A stretch of DNA of 47,700 nucleotides, from the NCBI GenBank assembly GCA_018969605.1, contig JAGWXY010000008.1, positions 1-47,700 on the forward strand. Reading direction: 5' to 3'. The notes beneath the pieces were generated by a model. It searched no databases. It saw only the letters and a list, made by a program, of their open reading frames with translations, and was not told the origin of the DNA. The translations under genes were made by a program, and so were the position numbers. This document shows, one piece after another, positions 14,838-23,140 of the stretch. The stretch is from Verrucomicrobiota bacterium. Its GTDB lineage: Bacteria > Verrucomicrobiota > Verrucomicrobiia > Verrucomicrobiales > Akkermansiaceae. Each line of letters begins with the position of its first letter. Position 1 is the stretch's first letter.

Positions 14838-15569
14838 TTACTGCTCTTGGGCTTGTGTTTCGAGATGGGCGAGGTCGCCGACTTTGGGTGAGTCTGCGGC
14901 GTTGTTGAGGGTTTCGACAAACAATCCGCTGACGCCCTTGCGGACATCGGCGAGAATGGCTTTTCCGTAGGTTTCCTGACCGCGCATGAGGCGGAAAGTC
15001 ATGCCGATTTTCGCACCTTGGCTTTCGCCGATGTTGAGAACTAGCATGCCGCTTTCCTGATCGTGGCTGACGATGCGGGCTTGCTGCAGGGTGCCGGACC
15101 GGATTTCGGGACGGGGCTTCTGGCGGAGACCAAGGGCGGCGTCAAGCTCTCTTAGCGAAGTTTCGATGCGAAGGCGCGCATCCGGATCGGAAACGACCGC
15201 TTGGCGAAGGAAATCGTTGACCGCTCCGTTGAGGCGGATGGCGGAAGCCTCGAGGTGCGTGATGCGTTCGTTGGCGATTTGAAGATCGGCGGCGGCTTGC
15301 ACGAGGCGGTCATCGCCACCGTCGAGGAGGTTCTTGCCGAGGGCGGCGAGTCTTTCGCGGACTTGGGCGAGTTGCGCGGCCGATTGCTTTTCGCCGCGGT
15401 TGGCTTCGGCGAGGCTTTGCTGGAGGGTTTTGTTCTGCTGTTGGAGTTCGAGAATCGCCTCCTGCAGCTGAGCGGCACTGGCGGCCTGGGCGCGACACAT
15501 CCCGGCAGTGGCCGCGAGCCCGAGGGCGGCGGCAACTGCCTTGTAAAGGAATGTGTGGCGTGAGGACAT
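14838..15569 (-). CDS. Predicted exported coiled-coil protein inserted in the S10 operon
   Basis: 243 residues of unknown function. Residues 1-28 look like a signal peptide (basic start, AVAAALGLAATAGMCRAQA, cleavage after an Ala). Residues about 30-125 are rich in Gln, Glu, Leu and Ala with heptad spacing (EAILELQQQNKTLQQSLAEA; LQIANERITHLEASAIRLNG), a probable coiled coil. From about residue 160 a beta-rich part follows (GMLVLNIGESQGAKIGMTFR, then GKAILADVRKGVSGLFVET, SPKVGDLAHL), with G-x-x-x-G-A-x-x-G-M as in small barrels of MreC/FlgT-like envelope proteins; that likeness is only by eye. It lies 24 bases after rpsS and 21 before rplV, so it must be co-transcribed with ribosomal proteins. 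Only intact genes surround it, so this is not a recombination scar. Confidence 0.8.
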   Translation of the reverse strand: MSSRHTFLYKAVAAALGLAATAGMCRAQAASAAQLQEAILELQQQNKTLQQSLAEANRGEKQSAAQLAQVRERLAALGKNLLDGGDDRLVQAAADLQIANERITHLEASAIRLNGAVNDFLRQAVVSDPDARLRIETSLRELDAALGLRQKPRPEIRSGTLQQARIVSHDQESGMLVLNIGESQGAKIGMTFRLMRGQETYGKAILADVRKGVSGLFVETLNNAADSPKVGDLAHLETQAQEQ

Positions 15570-15593
15570 CGTGCTGCGGGTGTGCTGCTTGGC

Positions 15594-15866
15594 TTACTTC
15601 TTGCCGATACCGCCGTGCTGGCGGAAAATGCGGGTCGGGGCAAACTCACCGAGTTTGTGGCCAACCATGTTTTCGGTCACATAGACCGGCACGAAGGTTT
15701 TGCCATTGTGGACGGCGAAGTTGTGACCGACGAAGTCCGGGGTGATCATCGACTTGCGGCTCCATGTCTTGATGGGCTTGCGGTCGGATCCGGCGTCGGC
15801 GACGGCGTCGATCTTGGCGAGAAGCTTCTGATCGACGAAGGGGCCTTTCTTGAGTGAGCGTGGCAT
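15594..15866 (-). CDS. rpsS: Ribosomal protein uS19
   Basis: 90 residues (E. coli 92). It begins [20 protein letters not shown] and has the S19 signature [27 protein letters not shown]. It binds 16S rRNA in the 30S head with S13. The next gene downstream is not rplV but the inserted exported-protein gene. Confidence 0.97.
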   Translation of the reverse strand: MPRSLKKGPFVDQKLLAKIDAVADAGSDRKPIKTWSRKSMITPDFVGHNFAVHNGKTFVPVYVTENMVGHKLGEFAPTRIFRQHGGIGKK

Positions 15867-15906
15867 GGAATCGTTGCTTGGTTAAAAGTGAAAGGTTGGG
15901 CGGGCG

Positions 15907-16746
15907 TTACTTCTTCTTGTGGCGGGACTCGACGATGAAGACGCTGGTGGTCTTCTTGTGGTTGCGGGTCTTCTGGCCCTTCGCGTGACCCCAGGGGCTG
16001 AGAAGGTGCTGGCGACCACCACCGGATTTCGATTTGCCCTCACCACCACCGTTCGGGTGGTCGACGGGGTTCATGGTCATGCCGCGGACGGTTGGGCGAA
16101 CGCCCTGCCAGCGGGTGCGGCCGGCCTTGCCCGAGGTTTCATTCATGTGGTCGCGGTTGCCGACTTGGCCGATCGTGCAGAAGCAGCGGTCGTTGAAGCG
16201 GCGAATTTCGCCGGAAGGCATTTTCACGAGTGCCCAGCCGCCATCGCGGTTGGAAAGCACGGCGAGCTGACCGGCGGCGCGGGCGACTTTGCCACCATTG
16301 CCCGGGATGAGCTCGATGTTGTGGATCGAGGTACCGAGTGGCACGGCGCTGAGCGGCATGGCATTGCCGGTCTTGGGAGCGACATTTTGGCCGGAAACCA
16401 CGGTCGAGCCGACTTCAAGGCCGAGCGGCGCGAGGATGTAGGACTTTTGTCCGTCCTCATACTGGATCAGCGCGATGCGGCAGGTGCGGTTCGGATCGTA
16501 CTCGATGCCGATGACCTTCGCCGGGGCGTCGTGACGGCCGCGCTTGAAGTCGATGAGGCGATAGTGACGCTTGTGACCACCGCCGACGTGGCGGCAGGTG
16601 ATGCGGCCGGTGTTGTTGCGGCCACCCGAGCGCTTGAGCGGAACCAGAAGGCTCTTCTCAGGCTTGCTCTTGGTGATCTCCTCGAAGGACGGGAGATTCT
16701 TGTAGCGTGCGGAGGGGGTGATTGGCTTGAAATTTTTCAGTGGCAT
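15907..16746 (-). CDS. rplB: Ribosomal protein uL2
   Basis: 279 residues (E. coli 273). Near the peptidyl transferase centre and essential for subunit association. It begins [21 protein letters not shown]-like core and the signature region [20 protein letters not shown], followed by GEGKSKSG, are intact. The conserved His of the PVDHPHGG motif is Asn here (DHPNGG). 40 bases before rpsS. Confidence 0.97.
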   Translation of the reverse strand: MPLKNFKPITPSARYKNLPSFEEITKSKPEKSLLVPLKRSGGRNNTGRITCRHVGGGHKRHYRLIDFKRGRHDAPAKVIGIEYDPNRTCRIALIQYEDGQKSYILAPLGLEVGSTVVSGQNVAPKTGNAMPLSAVPLGTSIHNIELIPGNGGKVARAAGQLAVLSNRDGGWALVKMPSGEIRRFNDRCFCTIGQVGNRDHMNETSGKAGRTRWQGVRPTVRGMTMNPVDHPNGGGEGKSKSGGGRQHLLSPWGHAKGQKTRNHKKTTSVFIVESRHKKK

Positions 16747-16797
16747 GACTCGCGGAACGGTGAGGTGTTGCGATTGGAACTGCGGGTTGGCGGCTGG

Positions 16798-17082
16798 TTA
16801 GATGAGGTCGAGGGACTCGCCTTCCTTGAGCCGGACGATGGCTTTCTTCCAATGGTTGGTACGGCCGGCGTCGGACCGGCGCTTGCGGCGGAGCTTGCCG
16901 TCGTAGTTGGCGGTGCGGACTCCGGTGACGGATTTTCCGAACAGCTGTTCGACAGCTTGCTTGATTTCCAGCTTGTTGGCCTTGCGGTCCACTTCGAGGG
17001 TGACCTCGTTGTTGGTTTCCTGGAGAAGGGCGGCCTTCTCACTGAGGCGGACATTCTTGATGACCTGGTAGATGTCTTTCAT
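16798..17082 (-). CDS. rplW: Ribosomal protein uL23
   Basis: 94 residues, normal length. It begins MKDIYQVIKNVRLSEKAALL; signature KANKLEIKQAVEQLFGKSVT. It lies at the tunnel exit and docks trigger factor and SRP; the docking Glu falls within the conserved loop region, which I cannot place exactly by eye. 23 bases after rplD. Confidence 0.95.
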   Translation of the reverse strand: MKDIYQVIKNVRLSEKAALLQETNNEVTLEVDRKANKLEIKQAVEQLFGKSVTGVRTANYDGKLRRKRRSDAGRTNHWKKAIVRLKEGESLDLI

Positions 17083-17105
17083 GATCGCGGGGTGGGGTCC
17101 GGGGT

Positions 17106-17714
17106 TCAGGCGGTGCGCTGGGCGAGGGTTTGAACGGCATCACCCACGAGGATGACGGAGTTCGCGAGGAGGAGTTGTTCGACGTTTACATCCGAGCCGG
17201 TGACCAGTTGGGCCCATGCGACATTGCGGCCGGCGAGGTAGGTGGAATCGTCAAACGAGTTGGAAACGACGAGGATCTTGCCGGGGTTTGTGACGGCGCT
17301 GATCGCGGAAACAAAGGACTTGGTCTTGCCATCGGCGATCGAGAACGAGTCGACGACTTTGATTTTTTCGCCGCGAACGAGATCGCCGAGGACGCGGCGG
17401 AGGGCCAGCTTGCGGACGGTTTTGGAAACGCTCTTCGAGTAGTCGCGAGGGCGAGGGCCGAAGACCACACCACCACCGACAAAGATCGGGGCGCGCTTGT
17501 CGCCGTGACGGGCGTTGCCGGTGCCTTTCTGTTTGTAGATTTTCTTGTTGTTGCCGGAGACTTCGCCACGCGTCTTGGTGTTGGCGGAGCCGGAGCGGCG
17601 GTTGGCGCGGTAAGCAGTGACGAGGTCGTGCACGGCTTGACGGCCTTTTTCCGGGCCGACCAACACGAAATTGGCGGCTTGGGCGTCTTCAATGGTAAGG
17701 GACTTGACGGACAT
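17106..17714 (-). CDS. rplD: Ribosomal protein uL4
   Basis: 202 residues (E. coli 201). The tunnel loop is recognised by YKQKGTGNARHGDKRAPIFV, GGGVVFGPRPRDYS. In E. coli L4 also represses its own S10 operon by acting on the leader; there is no sign here of an equivalent S10 leader, because rpsJ is preceded only by 47 bases after fusA. 41 bases after rplC. Confidence 0.96.
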   Translation of the reverse strand: MSVKSLTIEDAQAANFVLVGPEKGRQAVHDLVTAYRANRRSGSANTKTRGEVSGNNKKIYKQKGTGNARHGDKRAPIFVGGGVVFGPRPRDYSKSVSKTVRKLALRRVLGDLVRGEKIKVVDSFSIADGKTKSFVSAISAVTNPGKILVVSNSFDDSTYLAGRNVAWAQLVTGSDVNVEQLLLANSVILVGDAVQTLAQRTA

Positions 17715-17755
17715 GGCTTGGTGTCTGGTGAGGTTTCAGGGGCCGGTGAAATAAA

Positions 17756-18391
17756 TCAGGCGGTCTTCTTTTTGGCCGGGCGGACGGTGACATAGCCACC
17801 TTTGGATCCGGGAACAGCGCCGGAGATGAGGATCACGCCATCTTTGGGGCGAACGGCGACGACCTTGAGGTTTTGAACGGTGGTGCGGGTGGTGCCCATG
17901 TGACCGGGCATCTTTTGGTTTTTCCAAACGCGACCGGGAGTCGAACGGCAACCGATGGCGCCGGTACGGCGGTGCATCATGGAGCCGTGGGTCATCTTGA
18001 GACCACCGAATCCGTGGCGTTTCACAGCGCCTTGGAAACCGCGGCCTTTGCTGTCGGCGATGACGTCGACCCATTGGCCTGCGCTGAAGAGCTCGAGGCC
18101 CGGATGTGCTTCGGGAGTGGCTGCGCCTTTTTCAAAGCGGAACTCTTGGATGAAGCGCTTCGGCGTGGAGCCCGCTTTCTTGAAGCGGCCCAGGTCGGGC
18201 TTGGAAACGCGTTGTTCCTTTTGATCGTCGAATCCGATTTGGAGGGCGGTGTAGCCGTCTTTCTCCACAGTCTTGACCTGGAGGATGGCGTTGCCCGAGA
18301 CATCGATGACGGTCACGGGAATCATGGATCCCGCCTGTTGATCGAAGAGGCGGGTCATGCCGATTTTTTTACCGAGGAGGCCGAGTGACAT
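17756..18391 (-). CDS. rplC: Ribosomal protein uL3
   Basis: 211 residues (E. coli 209). It begins LGLLGKKIGMTRLFDQ after the initiator; signature RGFQGAVKRHGFGGLKMTHG, with GSTPGRVWKNQKMPGHMG further on, which includes the loop that reaches the peptidyl transferase centre (the Gln methylated by PrmB in E. coli is in GxxQ of this region). An early-assembling 23S rRNA binder. Confidence 0.97.
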   Translation of the reverse strand: MSLGLLGKKIGMTRLFDQQAGSMIPVTVIDVSGNAILQVKTVEKDGYTALQIGFDDQKEQRVSKPDLGRFKKAGSTPKRFIQEFRFEKGAATPEAHPGLELFSAGQWVDVIADSKGRGFQGAVKRHGFGGLKMTHGSMMHRRTGAIGCRSTPGRVWKNQKMPGHMGTTRTTVQNLKVVAVRPKDGVILISGAVPGSKGGYVTVRPAKKKTA

Positions 18392-18449
18392 GGCTGAAAA
18401 GTGTGGGGTGTTGGAGTCTGGGAGAGAGAAGAAATGATGGGACGGATGC

Positions 18450-18758
18450 TCAGATGCGGATCGTGATGTCGACGCCGGCAGGGAGGTTGAGCTTCTTGAG
18501 TTCGTCGACGGTGCGAGCGGTGGGGTCGACGATGTCGAGCAAGCGCTTGTGAGTGCGGATTTCGAATTGTTCGGCGGACTTCTTGTTCACGTGGACCGAG
18601 CGGTTGACGCTGAACTTTTCGATGCGGGTTGGAAGCGGAATGGGGCCGGCAACGCGAGCGCCAGTGCGTTTGGCGGTCTCCACGATTTCTTGGGCGGAGC
18701 GGTCGATCGCGCGATGATCGAAAGCGCGGAGGCGGATGCGGATTTTCTGGTTTTCCAT
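18450..18758 (-). CDS. rpsJ: Ribosomal protein uS10
   Basis: 102 residues (E. coli 103). It begins [20 protein letters not shown] and has the S10 signature [20 protein letters not shown], ending [11 protein letters not shown] 30S head protein, also NusE in transcription antitermination. It follows fusA directly (47 bases); the tuf gene that often stands between them is absent. Confidence 0.97.
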   Translation of the reverse strand: MENQKIRIRLRAFDHRAIDRSAQEIVETAKRTGARVAGPIPLPTRIEKFSVNRSVHVNKKSAEQFEIRTHKRLLDIVDPTARTVDELKKLNLPAGVDITIRI

Positions 18759-18805
18759 GGTGGAGCTTGGTTGACGGTTGCTTTGTTGTTCTTCAGGGCG
18801 AGTGA

Positions 18806-20947
18806 TCAGCCTAAGCGGTCGCTTACGATCTCTTCGACGATATTGGATGGGACCTGCTCGAAATGCGATGGGGTCATCGCATAGGAAGCGCGGCCGGATG
18901 AGAGGGTGCGTACGGCGGTTGAGTAGCCGAACATTTCCTTGAGAGGGACATTGGCGCGGACGATGGCGAGCTTGCCTTTCGACTCCATGTTCTGGATTTG
19001 TCCGCGACGGCGGTTGAGGTCGCCCATGACATCGCCTTGGTAGTCATCGGGGGTGGAAACTTCCACTGCCATGATAGGCTCGAGCAGGATCGACTTGGCC
19101 TTTTTGAAGCCGTCCTTCATCGCGAAGATGGCGGCCATGGTGAAGGCGTTTTCGTTTGAATCCACATCGTGGTACGAGCCGTCGAGGATCTCGACATGCA
19201 CATCGACCACCGGATAGCCGGCGATGATGCCGTTGCTCATGGCTTCGTTCACGCCTTTGTAAACGGCGTTCATGTATTCCTTGGGAATCGTGCCGCCGAT
19301 GACCTTGTTCTCGATGGTGAGGCCCTTGCCCTTTTCGTTGGGCTTCATGGAAAGGATCACATGGCCGTATTGGCCGCGGCCGCCGGATTGTTTGACCAGT
19401 TTGCCTTCGCCACCGGCGGCGGTGGTGATGGTTTCGCGGTAAGCGATTTGCGGCGCGCCGGTGTTGGCGTCGACCTTGAACTCACGGCGGAGGCGATCGA
19501 TGATGATCTCGAGGTGGAGCTCGCCCATGCCGGAGATGATCGTCTGGCCGGTTTCCTCGTCGGTCTTCACATTGAAGGTCGGGTCTTCCTCGGAGAGGCG
19601 GCCGAGTGCGAGAGCGAGTTTTTCCTGGTCGGCCTTGGTCTTGGGCTCGACGGCCATCGAGATGACCGGCTCGGGGAAAGTCGGGGGCTCGAGCACCACA
19701 TCGTGGTTCATCGCGGCGAGCGTGTCGCCGGTGGTAACATTCTTGAGGCCGACCATCGCAGCGATGTCGCCGGCGTAGCAGGCGTCGATGTCCTTGTGCT
19801 CGTTGGCTTGGATTTGGATCAGGCGACCAACGCGCTCACTGCGGCGGGTGCGCGGGTTGTAGACCGTGTCGCCTTTGCGGACGACACCGGAGTAGACGCG
19901 GAAAAAAACCAATTTGCCGACGAACTTGTCGGCCCAAAGTTTGAATGCGAGAGCAACAAATTTCCCGTGATCGGTGGTTTCCACCTCGATGCGGGTTTCC
20001 TCGTTTTCGGGGTCCATGCCAATTGCGGCAGGAATGTCGAGCGGGCTTGGGAGGTAATCCACCACCGCGTCGAGAAGGTATTGCACACCCTTGTTTTTGA
20101 AGGCTGATCCACCGGCCACCGGGATGAGCTTGTTGGCGATGGTCGCGCGGCGGATGCCTTGCTTGAGGTCCTCGAGAGTGACCGTTTCCTCCATCAGGAA
20201 TTTTTCGCCGACCGTTTCATCGACATCGGCAACGGCGTTGAGTAGCTCGTTGTAGGCCTCGTCGGCGATTTTCTTTTGCTCGGCATCGAGTTCCTTGACG
20301 GTGTAGGTCGAACCAAACTTGTCGTCGTCGGAGAAATAAACCGCCTTACCGTTGACCACATCGATCTGGCCCTTGAGGTTTTCCTCGGAGCCGATCGGGA
20401 TGAGAATGCGCACGGCATTGGCACCGAGTTTTTCCTTCACTTCGCCGAACACGCGGTCGAAGTCGGCACCGGTGCGGTCCATCTTGTTGACGAACACGAT
20501 GCGCGGCACATGGTACTTGGTAGCTTGGCGCCAGACGGTTTCGGTCTGCGGTTGGACACCGGCGACGCCGCAGAACACGACGATCGCGCCATCGAGCACG
20601 CGCAGCGAGCGCTCCACCTCGGCGGTGAAGTCCACGTGGCCGGGGGTGTCGATGATGTTGATGCGTTGCTTTTGCTCGGGGAAAAGCTTGAAGGTCCCCT
20701 CCTCCACGCGCTGCCACCATTCGGTGGTGACGGCGGCGGATGTGATGGTGATGCCGCGCTCGCGCTCTTGTTCCATCCAGTCGGTCGTGGCCGAACCGTG
20801 GTGCACCTCGCCGATCTTGTGGATCATGCCGGTGTAGAAAAGAATCCGCTCGGTGAGGGTCGTCTTGCCCGCGTCGATGTGCGCCGCAATCCCGATATTA
20901 CGGGTGCGTTCGAGCACATGTTGGCGTTCTGGACTGTTCGGATTCAC
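18806..20947 (-). CDS. fusA: Translation elongation factor G
   Basis: 713 residues (E. coli 704). A ribosomal translocase GTPase. G1 [19 protein letters not shown], effector region [11 protein letters not shown]3 [10 protein letters not shown]4 NKMDRTG; domains II to V follow, with the domain IV signature [14 protein letters not shown]. The start is GTG ([20 protein letters not shown]); no ATG fits. It lies 30 bases after rpsG. No tuf gene follows. All hallmarks of canonical EF-G are kept, so it is unlikely to be the recycling-only paralogue. Confidence 0.97.
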   Translation of the reverse strand: MNPNSPERQHVLERTRNIGIAAHIDAGKTTLTERILFYTGMIHKIGEVHHGSATTDWMEQERERGITITSAAVTTEWWQRVEEGTFKLFPEQKQRINIIDTPGHVDFTAEVERSLRVLDGAIVVFCGVAGVQPQTETVWRQATKYHVPRIVFVNKMDRTGADFDRVFGEVKEKLGANAVRILIPIGSEENLKGQIDVVNGKAVYFSDDDKFGSTYTVKELDAEQKKIADEAYNELLNAVADVDETVGEKFLMEETVTLEDLKQGIRRATIANKLIPVAGGSAFKNKGVQYLLDAVVDYLPSPLDIPAAIGMDPENEETRIEVETTDHGKFVALAFKLWADKFVGKLVFFRVYSGVVRKGDTVYNPRTRRSERVGRLIQIQANEHKDIDACYAGDIAAMVGLKNVTTGDTLAAMNHDVVLEPPTFPEPVISMAVEPKTKADQEKLALALGRLSEEDPTFNVKTDEETGQTIISGMGELHLEIIIDRLRREFKVDANTGAPQIAYRETITTAAGGEGKLVKQSGGRGQYGHVILSMKPNEKGKGLTIENKVIGGTIPKEYMNAVYKGVNEAMSNGIIAGYPVVDVHVEILDGSYHDVDSNENAFTMAAIFAMKDGFKKAKSILLEPIMAVEVSTPDDYQGDVMGDLNRRRGQIQNMESKGKLAIVRANVPLKEMFGYSTAVRTLSSGRASYAMTPSHFEQVPSNIVEEIVSDRLG

Positions 20948-20977
20948 GAGAGAGTCGCGCGGTGGCGCGGGGGTGGA

Positions 20978-21451
20978 TTAGAAGCGGAAGTGGGCGAAGG
21001 CGCGGTTGGCCTGAGCCATCTTGTGGACATCGTCGCGCTTGCGCACGGCCGCGCCTTGGTTGTTGGCGGCGTCCTTGATTTCATTGGCGAGGGCCACATG
21101 CATCGGCGTGCCTTTGCGGTTGCGGGCGTAGGAAACAATCCAGCGCATCGCGAGCGACTCCGAGCGATCGGCGGCGACTTCGAGCGGCACTTGATAGGTC
21201 GCACCACCGACGCGGCGGGACTTGACCTCAACGCGCGGCTTCGAGTTCTCGACGGCGCGGGTGATCACTTCGAGCGGATCGACGGTGTCGATGCCTTCGT
21301 TGGCGCGATCGATCGCGGCATAAACAATGCGTTGTGCGAGAGAGCGCTTGCCATCGGTCATCACCTTGGAAATCAGGTGACCAACGAGGGCGCTGTCGTA
21401 ACGGGGATCGCGGCGATCCGGCTTGGTGAAAACTCGCTTGCGGCGTGGCAT
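20978..21451 (-). CDS. rpsG: Ribosomal protein uS7
   Basis: 157 residues, like S7 of most bacteria (E. coli 156-179). It begins MPRRKRVFTKPDRRDPRYDS; signature YDSALVGHLISKVMTDGKRS. It nucleates assembly of the 30S head and lies at the mRNA exit/E site. 33 bases after rpsL. Confidence 0.97.
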   Translation of the reverse strand: MPRRKRVFTKPDRRDPRYDSALVGHLISKVMTDGKRSLAQRIVYAAIDRANEGIDTVDPLEVITRAVENSKPRVEVKSRRVGGATYQVPLEVAADRSESLAMRWIVSYARNRKGTPMHVALANEIKDAANNQGAAVRKRDDVHKMAQANRAFAHFRF

Positions 21452-21484
21452 GGCGTGGGTGGGCTGGGGGTTGAGTGGTTGAAA

Positions 21485-21889
21485 TTACTTCTTCTTGGCG
21501 GGAGCGGCGGCGGCACCGGCCTTCGGGCGCTTGGCACCGTACTTCGAGCGCGACTGGCGGCGTTTGTCGACTCCGAGGGTGTCGAGCGATCCGCGGACGA
21601 TGTGGTAGCGCACACCCGGAAGGTCCTTCACCCGGCCACCGCGAACGAGAACGATCGAGTGCTCCTGAAGGTTGTGGCCTTCACCGCCGATGTAGGCGAT
21701 CACTTCAAATCCGTTGGTGAGGCGCACTTTGGCCACTTTACGGAGAGCCGAGTTCGGCTTCTTGGGCGTACGGGTCATCACCTGAAGGCAAACTCCGCGG
21801 CGCTGGGGACAATTCACGAGAGCGGGCGACTTCGACTTTTCGGCCGGAGTGATTCGTCCCTTGCGAACGAGCTGGTTGATGGTCGGCAT
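21485..21889 (-). CDS. rpsL: Ribosomal protein uS12
   Basis: 134 residues with a basic, Ala-rich tail ([11 protein letters not shown]) beyond the usual end. It begins [20 protein letters not shown]. The decoding-centre loops are wild type: [20 protein letters not shown] with Lys42/Lys43 equivalents and [13 protein letters not shown] with the Lys87/88 and Pro region, so no streptomycin-resistance change is visible. AGGA five bases before the ATG. It is the first gene of the ribosomal run. Confidence 0.97.
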   Translation of the reverse strand: MPTINQLVRKGRITPAEKSKSPALVNCPQRRGVCLQVMTRTPKKPNSALRKVAKVRLTNGFEVIAYIGGEGHNLQEHSIVLVRGGRVKDLPGVRYHIVRGSLDTLGVDKRRQSRSKYGAKRPKAGAAAAPAKKK

Positions 21890-22040
21890 GATTTCCTGCG
21901 TGGTTCTGGTTGTGCTTGGGACAAACCGGAGCGACGACGAGGAAACCTCGTTGAAGCTTTTCTCCGGAGCTGACCCGATAAATTTTCCCTGTTTCGGGAG
22001 CTGCCTGTTTCGAAGAGGCAGGTCGCAATGCGGGGCGGCG
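21890..22040 (-). promoter_or_regulatory. Structured leader of the rpsL-map run
   Basis: If the promoter at 22041-22068 is used, the mRNA has a leader of about 145 bases. It can form three hairpins: CTGCCT/AGGCAG (22001-22021), a smaller CCC/GGG stem just after it (21988-22001) and ACGAGG/CCTCGT with a 3-base loop (21937-21951). The first two share the sequence CGAAACAGG in tandem, 15 bases apart. Such leaders in other bacteria bind a ribosomal protein (S7 or S12 for str operons) for feedback; whether this one does is not known. Confidence 0.45.
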
Positions 22041-22068
22041 AAAATAGGGTTCGAACCCGACCTGACAA
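22041..22068 (-). promoter_or_regulatory. Candidate promoter of the ribosomal run, with palindrome in the spacer
   Basis: On the minus strand: TTGTCA, 16-base spacer, TATTTT, 152 bases before the rpsL ATG. The spacer consists mostly of a perfect 12-base palindrome, GGGTTCGAACCC (22047-22058). A-rich sequence lies upstream of the -35 box, which could act as an UP element. It is the best pair I found in the 293-base gap between the SWIM gene and rpsL. Confidence 0.5.
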
Positions 22069-22182
22069 GCCCTAATTTGCTTTTTCTTGGAAATTTTTCC
22101 TCCGAAGGGCAAAAATCCGTGGAATTTTACAAAATCGAGGATCTCACATGGGCGTGAAATGCGCCTGTATGTGCTTCGATCA

Positions 22183-23130
22183 TTATTTTTTTCGCTGCTT
22201 GGCCCTTTGTGGGGTCGCCGCTTTTTTGGCTTTTGGAGCTTTGGTGGCTCGGACTTGGGGCTGTTTGCTCGGGTTTTTTAAGGTTTTTTTGGTGCTTGGG
22301 CTTTTCCGGGAGGCGGCTTTTTTGGCTGGCTCAGGTTTTTTCTTTTTTGCTGTGGCCCGGGTTTGGGGCGGCTTTGAGGGGCTGGATTCCATTTCAATGC
22401 CGAAAATGCTACTGAGGTCGCTTTCGTCGATTTCTGGCGAACCATCCGCAGTGGCGGCTGATTGCAAAAGCTCGGAGCTGGCGGCGTGCGAGATCAGGTC
22501 GGCGGCATCGACCGAGCGCAACTGGAAGAGCAATTCCGGCTGAAGATCGAGCCTGTTGCCAACTCCGTATAGGGTCGCGGCGGCATGCTTGCACAGGCCT
22601 GCGTAATCGGGGCATGAGCATTGGATCTTGATTTCGCTTGGCGCGGGAAACAAACCGTTTTTTCGATCCGAAAGATGAGCCATCACGCTGGAGGAAAGCT
22701 TGGCCTGCAGCAATTCGACGAGCGAACCGACACCGCCAGCGCATTCGGTGCAAATCGCATTCCACTTCGCCTTGGACACCGGGGCGATCGAGATGAAAAC
22801 CTCATACAAACTCGAGCCGCTCACAATCGCGGCAATTTCACCATCGCGCACCTCGAGATGCATGACCGAGCCGTTGCGCACATAGGTGCGGCCTCGCGGA
22901 AGACGATTGGAATAATCACTGTAAGACTCCAGATGCTCACACCAGGATTTGCCCCAAAAGCTCTCGGCGATTTTCTTTCCGCTGATGGTGACAGGGGTAA
23001 TTGTCATGCCCTTTTTTGCCATTTTGGCCACTTCTTTGGCAGCCTGTTTGCGGCGTTGGGCGACCGGCACATAGGGAGCAAAGCCGTAATAATTATGAGT
23101 GCCGGAATAGCGTTTGGAATATCTGGCCAT
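22183..23130 (-). CDS. SWIM zinc-finger protein with histone H1-like tail
   Basis: 315 residues. Residues 171-182 (CSCPDYAGLCKH) form a SWIM zinc finger, C-x-C-x6-C-x-H. The N-terminus (YYGFAPYVPVAQRRKQAAKE) and FWGKSWCEHLESYSDYSNRL, residues 58-77, are typical of the SWIM proteins that accompany bacterial SNF2 helicases. From about residue 250 the chain is a Lys/Ala/Pro/Ser-rich tail with repeated KKxPxPAKKAA-like units, similar in composition to histone H1 C-termini and probably DNA-binding. I chose the ATG at 23130, which begins MARYSKRYSGTHNYYG; it is 10 bases after the helicase stop, so both are one transcription unit. Confidence 0.8.
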   Translation of the reverse strand: MARYSKRYSGTHNYYGFAPYVPVAQRRKQAAKEVAKMAKKGMTITPVTISGKKIAESFWGKSWCEHLESYSDYSNRLPRGRTYVRNGSVMHLEVRDGEIAAIVSGSSLYEVFISIAPVSKAKWNAICTECAGGVGSLVELLQAKLSSSVMAHLSDRKNGLFPAPSEIKIQCSCPDYAGLCKHAAATLYGVGNRLDLQPELLFQLRSVDAADLISHAASSELLQSAATADGSPEIDESDLSSIFGIEMESSPSKPPQTRATAKKKKPEPAKKAASRKSPSTKKTLKNPSKQPQVRATKAPKAKKAATPQRAKQRKK

Positions 23131-23140
23131 GGGAAAGTCT

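Noticed and set aside
15919-17133. A 404-codon open frame on the plus strand
   Set aside because: Antisense to rplB and rplW; same reason.
18806-20947. fusA as a specialised EF-G paralogue
   Set aside because: All G motifs and the domain IV signature are canonical, and it is in the str operon position.
20276-21973. A 565-codon open frame on the plus strand
   Set aside because: Antisense to fusA, rpsG and rpsL; it crosses several gene borders and has no recognisable domain.
22041-22063. GGTTCGAACCC looks like the T-loop of a tRNA gene
   Set aside because: On neither strand do the flanks form a five-base-pair T stem, an acceptor stem or a D arm; it is just a palindrome.
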